From Hysterangium stoloniferum (lineage: Eukaryota > Basidiomycota > Agaricomycetes > Hysterangiales > Hysterangiaceae): a stretch of 64,000 nucleotides of DNA. Location of the stretch: contig WHVD01000154.1 in assembly GCA_015178975.1 (NCBI GenBank), forward strand, positions 124,001-188,000, in the 5' to 3' direction. The notes below the pieces were generated by a model. That model did no database searches and was not told the DNA's origin. It saw nothing but the letters and a program-made list of their open reading frames with translations. This document shows, piece after piece, positions 41,776-52,717 of the stretch (its first letter is position 1; every line of letters starts with the position of its first letter). Position numbers and translations under genes: made by a program.

Positions 41776-44700
41776 ATGGCTGCATTGGCTGATAATGAGA
41801 AATTTGCCTCAGAGGATCTTCACAAGCTAGTCAACTTGGGACCAGATATACCAACGGAGGTCCTGCCACGTCTCAGGTCAGTTTTGACTGAGAACATTAA
41901 GGCTTTTGGAGTCGACGGATGGTTAGGGCAAGTGGAATGTAGAGTCCCTGTCCCCTTGAAAGAGGGTGCCCAGCCCATATCCATGCCTATGTTCCCTTCG
42001 TCCCCTGCCAATAGGAGAGTTATAGACGAGCAAATGGATACCTGGTTCGAACAGGGTGTCATTGAGCCATCTGAAAGCCCCTGGGGAGCGCCAGCCTTTG
42101 TAGTATATCGCAATGGTAAACCACGGGTGGTCATCGACTATCGGAAACTTAATCATCTCACTGTTCCAGATGAATTCCCTTTACCACGTCAATCGGAGAT
42201 CATGCAAGCACTGTCGGGATCAAATGTTCTTTCTTCTTTCGACGTGCTAGCTGGGTTTACTCAATTAGAAATGTTGGAGGACGATAAGCCCAAAACAGCC
42301 TTTAGATCTCATAGAGGGCTGTGGCAATTTAAAAGGATGCCGTTTGGGCTCAGAAACGGCCCCTCCACATTTCAGCGTGTCATGCAAACAGTCTTAGCAC
42401 CCTACTTGTGGATTTTTTGTCTAGTCTACATCGATGACATAGTCATATTCTCTAAGAACTGGGATGATCATTTGCTCCACCTGAATCAGGTGCTTGGTGC
42501 CATCGCTTCGGCCGGTATCACTCTCTCTCCCAAGAAATGTTTTATCGGATATAATTCGATCTTGTTGTTGGGTCATAAAGTATCCAGGTTGGGTTTTTCA
42601 ACCCACCAAGAAAAGGTTCGCGCTATATTGGAATTGGCCCCACCCACTAAGGTCTCTGAACTACAACGGTTTCTTGGAATGGTCCTTTACTTTTCGGCGT
42701 ATATACCATTCTATTCATGGATGGTGTCCCCTTTATTTTCGCTCCTAAAAAAGGGAACACCCTGGACGTGGACCGCTGAACATGTCCAAGCTTATGAGGA
42801 TGTTAAAACCGCACTAGGATCAGCACCAGTGCTGGGACATCCAGTTAGTGGGATGCCCTATCAATTGTATATGGACGCTTCGGACTTTGCCTTAGGTTGT
42901 TGTCTCCAACAAGTCCAGAAGATGGCTTTAGGAGACTTGATGGACACTAAAATCTATGCCCAAGCCAAGTTAGCCTTTGACCGTGCACAGGATGTGCCAT
43001 CCTTTGTTCATCGGTACAAAACTAAACAGCCCGAGATTGAGTGGTTGGATTCATGGGGACCCACTTTTGAGGCGACCGAAGTTACTGTTGAACGAGTTAT
43101 TGCATACTGGAGTCGCATGCTGAAAAGCACTGAACGTAACTATTCTGCCACTGAACGAGAAGCGTTAGCAGCAAAGGAGGGACTAGTCCACTTCCAACCC
43201 TTTATTGAAGGTGAACACGTTCTACTCATTACGGACCATGCAGCTCTGCAATGGGCTAGATCATACGAGAACACTAATCGTCGACTAGCCGCATGGGGGG
43301 CGATATACGCTGCATTTCCAGGTCTCGAAATTTTACATCGAGCAGGAAGAGTTCACAGTAACGTGGACCCATTGTCCAGACTCCCTCGGGTACCAGCCTT
43401 CGTGAGCCCTATTAGAGATGATTTACAAGCTATCACCTCGACCTCTATGGACAAAAGCACTGAGGAAAAACTATGGAAGGACGAACCTGCTAAGAAGGCG
43501 GTCTTCTCGATCATAAACGATTCCATGGAACCTTTTGGAGTAACTCAGAAGGTTCGACAGTCGGAATGGGATTTTCATAATGCAGTGAGGGACGATCAGG
43601 AGGACGAGTCCGACTTTGCACTGCGTCATCCTCAGCTGCTAATCAGTATTGAGGAGGGATATGTAACGAAATTTCTAGAAGGATACTCGAAGGACCCAGT
43701 CTTCAGAAACCTCTACGCTCTAGATACCCCCTCACCCAATGCGGTTGTTACTCCTTCTCACTACTTTGTAGGAGCAAACAAACTCCTGTACTTTCGTGAC
43801 TCGGACTGGAAAAGTTGAGTTTGCGTGCCCAGAACCATGACTAGTTCTATTTTAAGATTGGTACATGATAATCCTTTTGAGGGAGCGCACACCGGAGGTC
43901 AGCGGTTGTTCAACCTAATGAAAGACCGGTTCTTTTGGCCAAAAATGCTGCAAGATTGCGTGTCGTACGCACGCGTACCTGCGACATCTGCCAAAAGACC
44001 AAAATTGATCGCACTGCTCGTCAAGGAGCTCTCAGACCTGCCGACGTACCTTTTAGGCCTTTCGAAGTAGTATCTATGGACCTGATCACTGGACAACCTG
44101 ACTCGGGAAAGGATATGTATTCAGCAGTTTTCGTCGCCGTTGATAAATTAATGTGTTTCACTATTACAATACCTACTTTCTCGAACCTTACGGCTGAAGG
44201 ATTTGCACGAATGTTTGTTAAACAGGTGGCCAGCCCCTTCGGACTACCCTCTCGAATAATCTGCGATCGGGACAAGAGATGGACCTGCAGGTTCTGGCGG
44301 GAAGTCTGTAAGATTTACGGCACCTATCTTCTGCCCATCATCCCCAAATGGATGGACAGACGGAGAATATGAATGTGACCATAGAACAAATGCTTCGAGC
44401 GTATTGTGCTTCTGCTAAGGAGAGCTGGTCCCAATGGATTGAGGTGGTAGTCCACGCGTACAACTCAACCGTTCACAGTTCAACGAACTACACTCCGGCC
44501 TTCTTATTAATGGGATACCTCCCGAGAGGGATGTCTCGAGTTCTAGGAGGTGACGAACCCCTAGTTCCTAGAGAACTATCAGACAGCCCTATGGCCGACC
44601 AATGGATTCTCGAATTAGAGAATCACCGACAGATGGCTCGGGATTCCATTGCTTGAGCCCAAGAGATTCAAGCACGAGTGTATAACAAGAAGCAAAGACC

Positions 44701-45150
44701 CGTAGAAGATATCTCCGAGGGAGACTTCGTATTGGTAAACCCTCACTCCCTCGAACTGGTGGAAGGCAAGGGAACGGGGAAGAAACTAATACAAAGAAGG
44801 ATTGGACCATTCGAGGTCCTTGAGAAATTGAACTCTCAAGTGTTTAGGCTTAAGATTCCCCCGGAGTATCTGATGCATCCAGCATTAATCGGGATCATCT
44901 GCGGAAATATCAACCTTCTCCTCCCAACCTAGGTCCAAGACCCCAACTTGAGAACCTAAGAGAGTTGAAATCAGATCACGAATAATATGAAGTCGAAGCT
45001 ATTGTTGGACATAGAAAACAGCGAAATCGTCTGCTATTTAGGGTGTGCTGGAAAGATTATGGACCCGAGGAGGATTCGTGGTTAAGCAGCACTAACCTCA
45101 GAAATGCTCCGGCACTTCTGAGGGCATACAAGGTGCTGTTCAAAATTTAA
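41776..45150 (+). pseudogene. G2 pol: RT, RNase H, integrase, chromodomain (broken)
   Basis: Open for 680 codons to a TGA at 43816. Visible: WGAPAFVVYRNGKPRVVIDY, MPFGLRNGPSTFQRVMQ, catalytic VYIDDIVIFS, RNase H (YMDASDFALGCCLQQ; ITDHAALQW), then after the TGA the integrase zinc region (CDICQKTKIDR), core (VSMDLITGQP, CDRDKRW) and DGQTENMNVTIEQML. A chromodomain-like end follows (YEVEAIVGHRKQRNRLLFRV...WKDYGPEEDSW). Breaks: TGA at 43816 (CGA in the sister copy), a frame change ~43968, a frame change ~44370, TGA at 44654, and further breaks near 44900-44985. Confidence 0.85.
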
Positions 45151-45369
45151 CGGGATATATGCGCTCAAGGAATCATCTATTCTATCATTTATTCCATTTC
45201 TTTTGTAACTTCCTTTCAGAAATATCTCAGTCATTCAACGAGCCATCTCATTGGCTTTTATTCTCTTTCATTTTTCTATCCCTCCGGTCGATTGGGACAA
45301 CCACTAATTGGCAGCAGACACATTTACCCAAAACCCAGCCACAATTAATGAATTTTATTTAACGACCAA

Positions 45370-45406
45370 CCGAGCGGAGTTTCAATTCAATATATATATA
45401 AAAAAA
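45370..45406 (+). promoter_or_regulatory. Putative ORF3 promoter
   Basis: A 13-bp block ccgagcggagttt (45370-45382) is followed by a TATATATATAAAA stretch (45391-45406), ~105 bp before the ORF3 ATG. The 13-mer recurs in the opposing copy (52607-52619, minus strand), also just upstream of ORF3. This suggests ORF3 has its own transcript. Confidence 0.45.
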
Positions 45407-45510
45407 GTACACGTAAATTTGCATAAATTTTCTTTATCTTTCATACCACGTCCTTCACCTATCTACAGCCCTTGCCTCTACTTTCAACTTCACCACTTTA
45501 TCATGCTACA

Positions 45511-47622
45511 ATGCTCCCATTCCAACAAAACAAGCAAGTCCTCCCTAAGTTCAAAAAGGTCCCACGGGCCCCGACAGCCAGTACATCCATGACCGGCGGG
45601 GGATTCATCACCCGTATGCCTTGTACAGACAATGTCGAGAGCAATTGGGGTACCCAGGAATCAACCCCCCTGTCGACTTTCTCCTTTGGTGATGAGCCGG
45701 GGGGAAATACTGGTACGGATTGGAGCAAGCCGTTAGGGCCCTCCGTCAGACCGTTATCAGAGGAAGTCGCTGCTACTATGCGGAGGCAGGAAGCGTTTAT
45801 GGAAGAACACAACGCGAGGAGGCTCACCCGCAAAAGAGAAAGGCGTGCTGAGTACAGAAGTCAACAGGAGGCGAGGGGAGCAAGAGAAGGAGTCCCCTCC
45901 AAGCGACAGCGGCGTGAGTACAGAGCGCAATTCGGAAACAGAGCTTCCGCGCCGATCCTTCCCCCCCCGGGAGAGAAATGGGCCGACTTCGCAGAGACCG
46001 ATGATAGTGAGGGTGGGACGCCTTGCATTAGGATGACGGGAACCAAGAGCTGGAAGGAGAAGGAGGGTACCATCTTTTATGACTGGGAACTACTTTGACG
46101 CATTAAGTTGCAACGAATAGTTCTTACTCGAGGGGACGGTCAAACGTTGCCCCAGTGAGAAAAGGGATACCGTAGGGGACCAATTGATTTTTCCTCAGAT
46201 GAGGATGAGGAGGAGGACGAGAGCAGGGATGGTGCGTATAGCATCCGATATCTGGGAGAGGATTGCCATGAAGGGTTCCTTCTCCTGTCGAAAGTTCGCT
46301 TCGTAACCAGCGACCCCAACCAAAGACAAACACGGAGACCGTCATCCAGAGTATGGAGGGATCACCGCCGTAGTCAACAGTCACTGGAACGCGAACCTTC
46401 CACGATTCCGGTCCCACGTCTTTCGCCAACGTCGAGGCCCCTTCCCATCATTCACTCAACACATACTCCCTCAGCCCCGATTCTAATGCCTCATCTACCT
46501 CCCTCCCCAAAAGCCGTACCGGTCCCAACCTCACCTAGGATGTCGAGGCCCCCTCCCATCCTTCATCCGGCGGCACACACTCTCTCAGCCCAACGTGAAC
46601 CTTCCCCGATTCCAGTCCCACGCCTTTCACCAACGTCGAGGCCTCTTCCCATCCTCCTTCCCGCACACACTCCCTCAGCCCCGATTCTGGCACCTCGTCT
46701 CTCTCCCTCCCCGAAAGCTATACCGGTCCCGACCTCACTTCCGCCGTCACCGGGTATCCCTCCCGACTCTCCATATTCATATTGCGTGTCCTTAGGTAGC
46801 CCTATCCAGGATCTTCCACCAGAGCGAATGGATGTCGATTTGGACCCTCCTACACCAGATGTCATCATTCCCATGGCAAGCAGAAAGGCGAAGGAGATGC
46901 AGAAAGCCACCACTCCTCTCCGAGAGCAATCCCCTATTCCCATCCTCGACTGCCCGCTTCCCCCCACTGAGCCCGTATCCACAACTCTCTGGATGCGAGT
47001 AGCTGTCAACTACCCTTCCGAACAGTTTCCTGTCAGAAGGGTGCTATCACAGCTCGTGCCGGTACTTCAGCAACCAGTCCTTCAAGGGAACCTTAAGGGT
47101 TGTCGCGGTGTGGCTCCATTGTCGGAGATAATGGAGGATTTCTATCTCTCATTCGAGGATCTCGCAGAGGGGAAGAACTTTGCGCGAGCAGCACAGGAGA
47201 TTAAACTCTCTATGTTCCGGCACATCATAGTGGAGCTTCACTGTCTGCCCCCAGACTCAGTGAGCGTCCTCTCTATTGCTGGCTTAGTAGATTTACTCGA
47301 GGCCCTCATCCTGACGCCTCCCACAGAGACCACCACGCAGCCACATGTTCATGCCCCGCTACCCGCATCTTCGTCTCCCCTCCCCAATGCTCCTCTTCTC
47401 GCGTGGATTTCCGCTCCGCCGGTTAGTGTCCGCGCAGTCATTCGTTGCAGAGAGAAAGCCTACAGACGATGGGCCGACTCCTTGTACAGGAATTCTAGTG
47501 ATTTGGCTCGGGCGAGAATAGCCAAATCCTTCAGAATAAAAAGGGAACGATGGGGAAACATCATTTTGGACCTTGGGGGATCCTCACAGGAAGCTTGGGG
47601 TGGCGTCCCAGATGCTCTTTGA
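45511..47622 (+). pseudogene. G2 ORF3, unknown protein after pol (two in-frame TGA)
   Basis: Starting at ATG 45511, the frame stays in phase to the stop at 47622 (~703 codons) except for TGA at 46096 and 46156. The N-terminal third is charged (RRQEAFMEEHNARRLTRKRE; KWADFAETDDSEGGTPC). The middle is proline/serine-rich and repetitive (VPRLSPTSRPLPI; PSPKAVPVPTS). The C-terminal ~200 residues look globular and helical (LWMRVAVNYPSEQFPVRRVL; EIKLSMFRHIIVELHCLP; VRAVIRCREKAYRRWADSLY). I see no signal peptide, transmembrane segment or known domain, so it does not look like an envelope gene. A homologue sits at the same place in the opposing copy, so it is a real element gene. Confidence 0.65.
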
Positions 47623-47659
47623 CACCTTGTATAGCACATCCCTTCAAACTGGGGGGCAC

Positions 47660-48302
47660 TGTGAAGGGTATGCATATATGCATAATTGGACTAAGGAATA
47701 ATAGTTGGATTATAGTATTTTATTATTTACTTTTTATTTTCTTCATTTACATTCTTTCTATATTTCGAGCATACCCTTATTTTGTAGTTTGAAGCTTTGT
47801 GTATACGTATGGGCGCTCTCGGCGCCAAACGATAGACACTTTTCACCCAGCAGACACCACCTCGTAAACGACCCAGACGTCGAATAGCGAGAGGTGTCAA
47901 GGGTAAAGTCTCAACTACCTATAAAGGTAGTGTTCTGTCGCATACTAATGTACTTTGAACTCGAACCATGAAGGTTGAGTTCCCCTCTAAGGTCTTTGCG
48001 CTCGTCGACACTATAGTCAACTCGCGCTACTATATCTTTACTTTAGATATTCAGCTTCTCGTTGATTATCTATCTTGCGTCTAGCTACGAGTTGTACCGT
48101 GAAGGTCAACTCTTTCCTTCTCTCATTCTAGCTGTCAAGAGCAACTGTACAGTTGCTCTTGAGATGCATAGTGTGTCTCCTTACTAGTACTGCCAGTCTA
48201 GTAATCTATGGTATTGTACTGTACGGTCAATACCTACTAATAGTAGTTGAATAAACACTATTCTTCGTATATTGAACGGTCAGAATCTAGCGACTCTTCA
48301 CA
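47660..48302 (+). repeat. G2 LTR, 3' LTR of the 41.8-48.3 kb copy
   Basis: It runs from TGTGAAGGGTATGCAT to GACTCTTCACA. It contains a TATAAA inside a small palindrome (47915-47930) and a perfect 26-bp palindrome (48136-48161). Directly preceded by a G-rich purine run, as expected for a 3' LTR. No target duplication is visible at its right edge. Confidence 0.85.
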
Positions 48303-48482
48303 AAACTACAGGCGCTAGAATACATAAGTCTGGCGTGTGTGCACCCACAAGAGTTGATGTACCGCATACATAGGTCGTCGAACTAATTATAGATATAATA
48401 AAAGAGAGAAAATAGAAATAATAAAGGAGATATAGTAAGAGCTCATCCAACTATATTTCCTGAGTGTATTTCGCCATACCTC
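48303..48482. other. Short spacer between two convergent G2 copies
   Basis: 180 bp of AT-rich sequence with no gene. It separates the LTR of the left copy from the truncated ORF3 of the opposing copy. Confidence 0.4.
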
Positions 48483-50837
48483 TCACACAAGGTGTAGGAT
48501 AGCATTGCCCCAGGCAAGACGCTTGGCACGAAAGGAAAGAGCGATGTCCTCCCACTTCGAAGCATCGTTGGCAGATGTTAACCAATCCAGTTTTTGGATC
48601 GACGAGACCCAACGACTGTAGGCCTTCTGGCACATTCGAATTATGGCGCGAACACGATCAGCCGAAGTGTCAGTAATGTGGGCAATGAGAGGGGGTTGAG
48701 GGTGTAGTGATGGCGGGGTAGGAGTGATAAGTGGTGTGGAGCTCATGTCTCCCCCAGGGGGGATTCCTCTCGAGGTGTCCGAATCCGGCAACAGTTGCTC
48801 CAACAAGTCAACGAGGTCCACTGCTGAGTGGGTTGGTGTGTGTTCAGGAAGAACACAAGAAGGGTTGACAAGTAAGGACTGAAACATGGAGAGTTCCACC
48901 CGTTCGATATCCTCCTCTAAACGCTGCTGTTCCTTAGGGTCGTTGACGCATAAGTAAAACGCACTCATGTGGTCCGACAATGTGAGAGACCCACTATACC
49001 CCTGAATATGCCCTTTAAGAAGGGGGTGCCGCAGGGTTGGTCCCAGTCACGTTAATGTGCATCCTACAGTAAAGATGTCGGAGGGGTAATTAATGGACAC
49101 GCACATCCAACTTGACTGGAAGGGACGAGAGGGGCCAGCCGTATCCTGAGAGTGGAAGGGAGAGGGCGGCCACGGCGGGGGGCTGCGAATGGGGTGGGCC
49201 AGGGGGGGGTCAATGAGAAGGGGCTCGTCGGCCTGAATATCGGTTCTTCGTTTCCCTTTTGCTTTTTCGCTTAAGGGGGGAGGCTCCTCGAAGACTTCCA
49301 TTGCTGGGGGCGGTTCCTTGGAGACGTCTGTGGCTGAGAGAGGCGTCTCGAGGACTTCCTCCATAGGCGTTGCGAGAACTTCTGGGATAGGGTGATCAAC
49401 ATCCATTAATGTAACGTTAGGATGCTGAATGGGGCTTCCCAGAGAAACGCAAGGGGAGTAGGGAGAGGCGGGCGGTGGACTCCGTGTTGTAGAGGAAATA
49501 AGGGGAGTGTTCGACACCACAGGGACCAAAGGCGTCGGAGTAGAGTGGGAGGCGACGAGGGGGTCAGGTGACATGTGGAGGGGTGAGATTGGTCGCAGTG
49601 CTGGAGAAGGCTTGGGTGCGGATGAGGACGGTGATATAAGGGAATGTCCTGCGAAGGGGAGGGGTAATGGTATAGGGGGAAGAGAAGGCAGCTCGGCGGA
49701 TGGTACAAGACCTCCCGGTAACTCTGAAAAGGGTGTAAAGCGCTGTAATGTGGGTATGGAAGAGACCGGCAGAGGTGAAGGGAGATGAGTGGAACTGGAT
49801 GGCATCGCAGAGTCTGCTGGACGATACCCCCTCCAAACTCTGACGGAAGTCGGTAGCTTTCGTCGTTGGTTAGGATCACTCGTGAAGAAGTGAATGTTGT
49901 CAGGGAGTAGGAAACCTTCACGGCAGTCAGCACCAAGGTACTTGCTGTCGTAGGTGGGGTAGCGAGATTGGTTGTCCTCCAAGTCAGATGAAAGATCACT
50001 GGGCCCATCCGGTAGGTCCGCTCCTGAGGTCCACATTGTGAAGGGGGTCTGGGAGGTAGTGTGACTCCATCTCCATGTCACAATGCAATGCTTTGTAATT
50101 TGATCCTTCGTATTTTGTCCCAATCGTAGAAGGTGACCCCATCTTTTCCTTTCCTACTTTTTTGTCCCACACTCCGAACACATGGCGTGCCCCCGTCGCT
50201 GCAATCCATTTCAGCAAAATCCATCCATTTATGACCCAAAGGGGGAGCGATGATTGAAGGATTATCATGCCCTTCCATTCTCCTCCATTCCTGCCGTGTC
50301 TGCCTTGAAGGGACATTATCCCTAGCCCCCATCCTCCGCTGTCCTTCCAAGTACTCCTCTCTCCTTTTCTGTTTAAGTGTTTTCAATTCCTCCTGGACCT
50401 GTGCAGAGAAAGTCTCGGACTGCTGTTTCCTTTTGATCTCCTCTTCGGTAGAAGGGAAAATACTACGAGAAGGTGGGGGGGTTTCGCTCCATGTTCCCGA
50501 GGGAGCCCCCCAAGTATTAGAGAACCATGGTGTAGCTTTTGAAACAGAGTCCGTCCACATAGGGTTTGTGGGAGATGAGGTCTCCTCCACGTGCTCGACA
50601 ATTTCTGTTCGAGGTGGTGGGGAAGGAGGAACTGTAGTTTGAGGTCGAGGTATTCTTTTAAAATTGGGAAATCAGGGTCTGGGGAGAGGAGGGTATGGAG
50701 TAAAGACGGTTCCGTTCCCCGAGCTGGTGGACATTCCTGTCATGTTGCCCTGCGCAGTGGAGGGTATTGGCAAAGGCGTTCCAGAATTACTTGTGGAGTG
50801 CTCAACCTGTTCAGTATGAGATGGTGTGGTAGAGGTA

Positions 50838-52444
50838 CAGTGGGTCAAAAAACTGCCCCAATGTTTGTGCATTTTAGAAGGATTGATATTGTGTGAAGGA
50901 ATTACATCAGCAAAAATTCTGACAAATTCACATGATATACTAGAACATGTTGGCTATCTACCAACTTAAGAAATCGTGTGATTCCAATCAAAGGTCATTG
51001 CTCAATAAATCAAACAAAATAATCACTCATTGGGGCAGTTTTTTGACCCTCTATTACTTTACAATCTAATACTTTGTATGACCCCCGTTTGCCTTTAAAA
51101 CTGCTTGTATCCTCTTAGGCATGCTTTCTATTAGCTTCTGAGATGTCTCTGGTGGTATTTCAGTCCACTCCTTTGCCACCCTGTCCCATAATTCATGTAC
51201 TCCTTTGGGTGGTATGTCATATTGTTGGAGTTTGGCCTTGAGGTGTTGCCAGAGGTGTTCAATGGGATTTAGATCAGGGGATTGGGCAGGTCACTTCATG
51301 GGAATGATGTTATTGTCAGAAAACCACTGGTCTGCCTTTTTTGAGGTATGTTTTGGATCATTGTCCTGTTGGAAGTACCACATATCCTCAGCCATCTCCA
51401 AACTTTCAATGCTCTCCTCCACTCCCTCCTCCAAGATCTCACAATACTGCACTGCATCCATGTTCCCCTGCATGTCTATCAGCTTCCCCACCCCATTCCA
51501 GCCCATACACCCCCAAATCATCAAGTTATTCCCCCCTCCATGTTTGACAGTTGGTGTGGTGGTCCTGTCTGATACTGGTTCCCCTTGTTGCTTCCAAACA
51601 TATACCTTCCCATCTGACCCAATCCTATTGATTTTTGTCTCATCAGTCCACAACACCCTCTTCCAGTCCTCTATAGTCCAATTTTCATGGTATTGGGCAA
51701 ACTTTAGATGTTGCTGACAATGAGACCCCTTGAGCATAGGGACTTTCTTCTTTGTTGCTGACCTAAAGCCAGCTTCTTTCAACACATTCCTAACCGTCTG
51801 AGGAGTGACAGAGGTAGATATGATGGAATTTATGAATTGGGTGGCTTGGACAGCATTGTCAAGCTTCCCAGAGCTGATTTGACAGATAATTGACTGTTTA
51901 TCATAAGGGAAAGCTTGGAAGGATGGCCACCAGGATAATTTTGCTTATCCCCCTCTACCTCCTTACTGATCCTGCCAATAATACCCTTCCCCAGGCCAGT
52001 CCTAGCTTGAATTTGACAATGGGAATATCCCTCATTGAGGAGAGAAACAACAGAAGAATGCTTTTCAGCAGAGATGGATTTCATAGTGGTGGTAAGGAGT
52101 CAAGGAGATGAATGAACAAAGTTCAACATGCCAAATTGATACAAATAAGGTCACATGACATGTTGATGATTCACATGACCCACTCCTACCTTATACTGGT
52201 GTGTAACATTGAAAATCAGAGAAAATAATGGAGGGTCAAAAAACTGCCCCAATGAGTGATTATTTTGTTTGATTTATTGAGCAATGACCTTTGATTGGAA
52301 TCACATGATTTCTTAAGTTGGTAGATAGCCAACATGTTCTAGTATATCATGTGAATTTTTCAGAATGTTTGCTGATGTCATTCCTTCACACAATATCAAT
52401 CTTTCTAAAATGCATAAACATTGGGGCAGTTTTTTGACCCACTG
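50838..52444 (-). mobile_element. Tc1/mariner transposon (Tc1-B), 1,607 bp, structurally complete
   Basis: Bounded by TA on each side (50836-50837, 52445-52446). The ~212-bp terminal inverted repeats (50838-51050 and 52233-52444) are nearly identical. Each arm has the motif GGGTCAAAAAACTGCCCCAA at its outer end and, ~190 bp inward, the same motif inverted, so each terminus can itself form a long hairpin. It lies inside G2 ORF3 and is therefore younger than that copy. Confidence 0.95.
51066..52084 (-). pseudogene. Tc1-B transposase with two lesions
   Basis: DDE/D transposase of the Tc1 family. The N-terminal helix-turn-helix (MKSISAEKHSSVVSLLNEGY; CQIQARTGLGKGIIGRISKE) is followed by a frame change at ~51903. 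The catalytic part is intact in the next frame: WTDETKINRIGSDG, GGGNNLMIWGCMGWNGVG, YFQQDNDPKHTSKKAD. A single TGA at ~51288 then stands where the family has a Trp before PAQSPDLNPIEHLWQHL, and the C-terminus is normal. All three acidic residues are present, so the element was inactivated only by one indel and one nonsense change. Confidence 0.9.
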
Positions 52445-52717
52445 TATTAATCGGTTGAGGTCGCAGTATTCTTTTGAAGTTGGGGAACTTAGGTTTGGGT
52501 CGTTGCTCCTGTGACATAGTGTACTGATTTGAGAGGTTGACATGGAGGGAAGAGATAGGGGGAATAAAATTTTCTTTAGCGAATTTACGTATTTTACATT
52601 AATTTCAAACTCCGCTCGGTTATTGAGGTGAAAGGCCGAGGGGGACGAAAGTGGGGGGTAGAGCTCGAAGTAAATAAATGGTGTTGTCGTCGTAAGGAAG
52701 TGAAATGATCATTAGAT

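Larger units (their letters stand above)
41763..48302 (+). mobile_element. 5'-truncated Gypsy element of family G2, with ORF3
   Basis: It starts inside pol right at the Gypsy-1 LTR, so gag and protease are missing. Pol runs to 45150, a third ORF follows (45511-47622), then a purine run (GGGGGGCAC, ~47651-47659) and a 643-bp LTR (47660-48302). The LTR is of the same family as those of elements D and E further right, which supply the missing gag by inference. Confidence 0.85.
48483..52517 (-). pseudogene. G2 ORF3, second copy, interrupted by Tc1-B
   Basis: The ATG at 52517 opens MSQEQRPKPKFPNFKRILRP, after which the Tc1 element begins. Past it the sequence resumes with another PNFKRIPRPQ-like repeat. 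It continues with EIKRKQQSETFSAQVQEELK, KWMDFAEMDCSDGGTPC, the proline-rich middle (49047-50123) and the C-terminal domain (48483-48980: VELSMFQSLLVNPSCVLPEH; VRAIIRMCQKAYSRW). These align with the plus-strand ORF3 (KWADFAETDDSEGGTPC; VRAVIRCREKAYRRW). Frames are broken near 50080 and 49010, and the last ~20 residues are missing. Confidence 0.65.

Noticed and set aside
47648..47659. G-run as a quadruplex or terminator
   Set aside because: Its position directly before the LTR fits a polypurine tract; one G-run is not a quadruplex motif.
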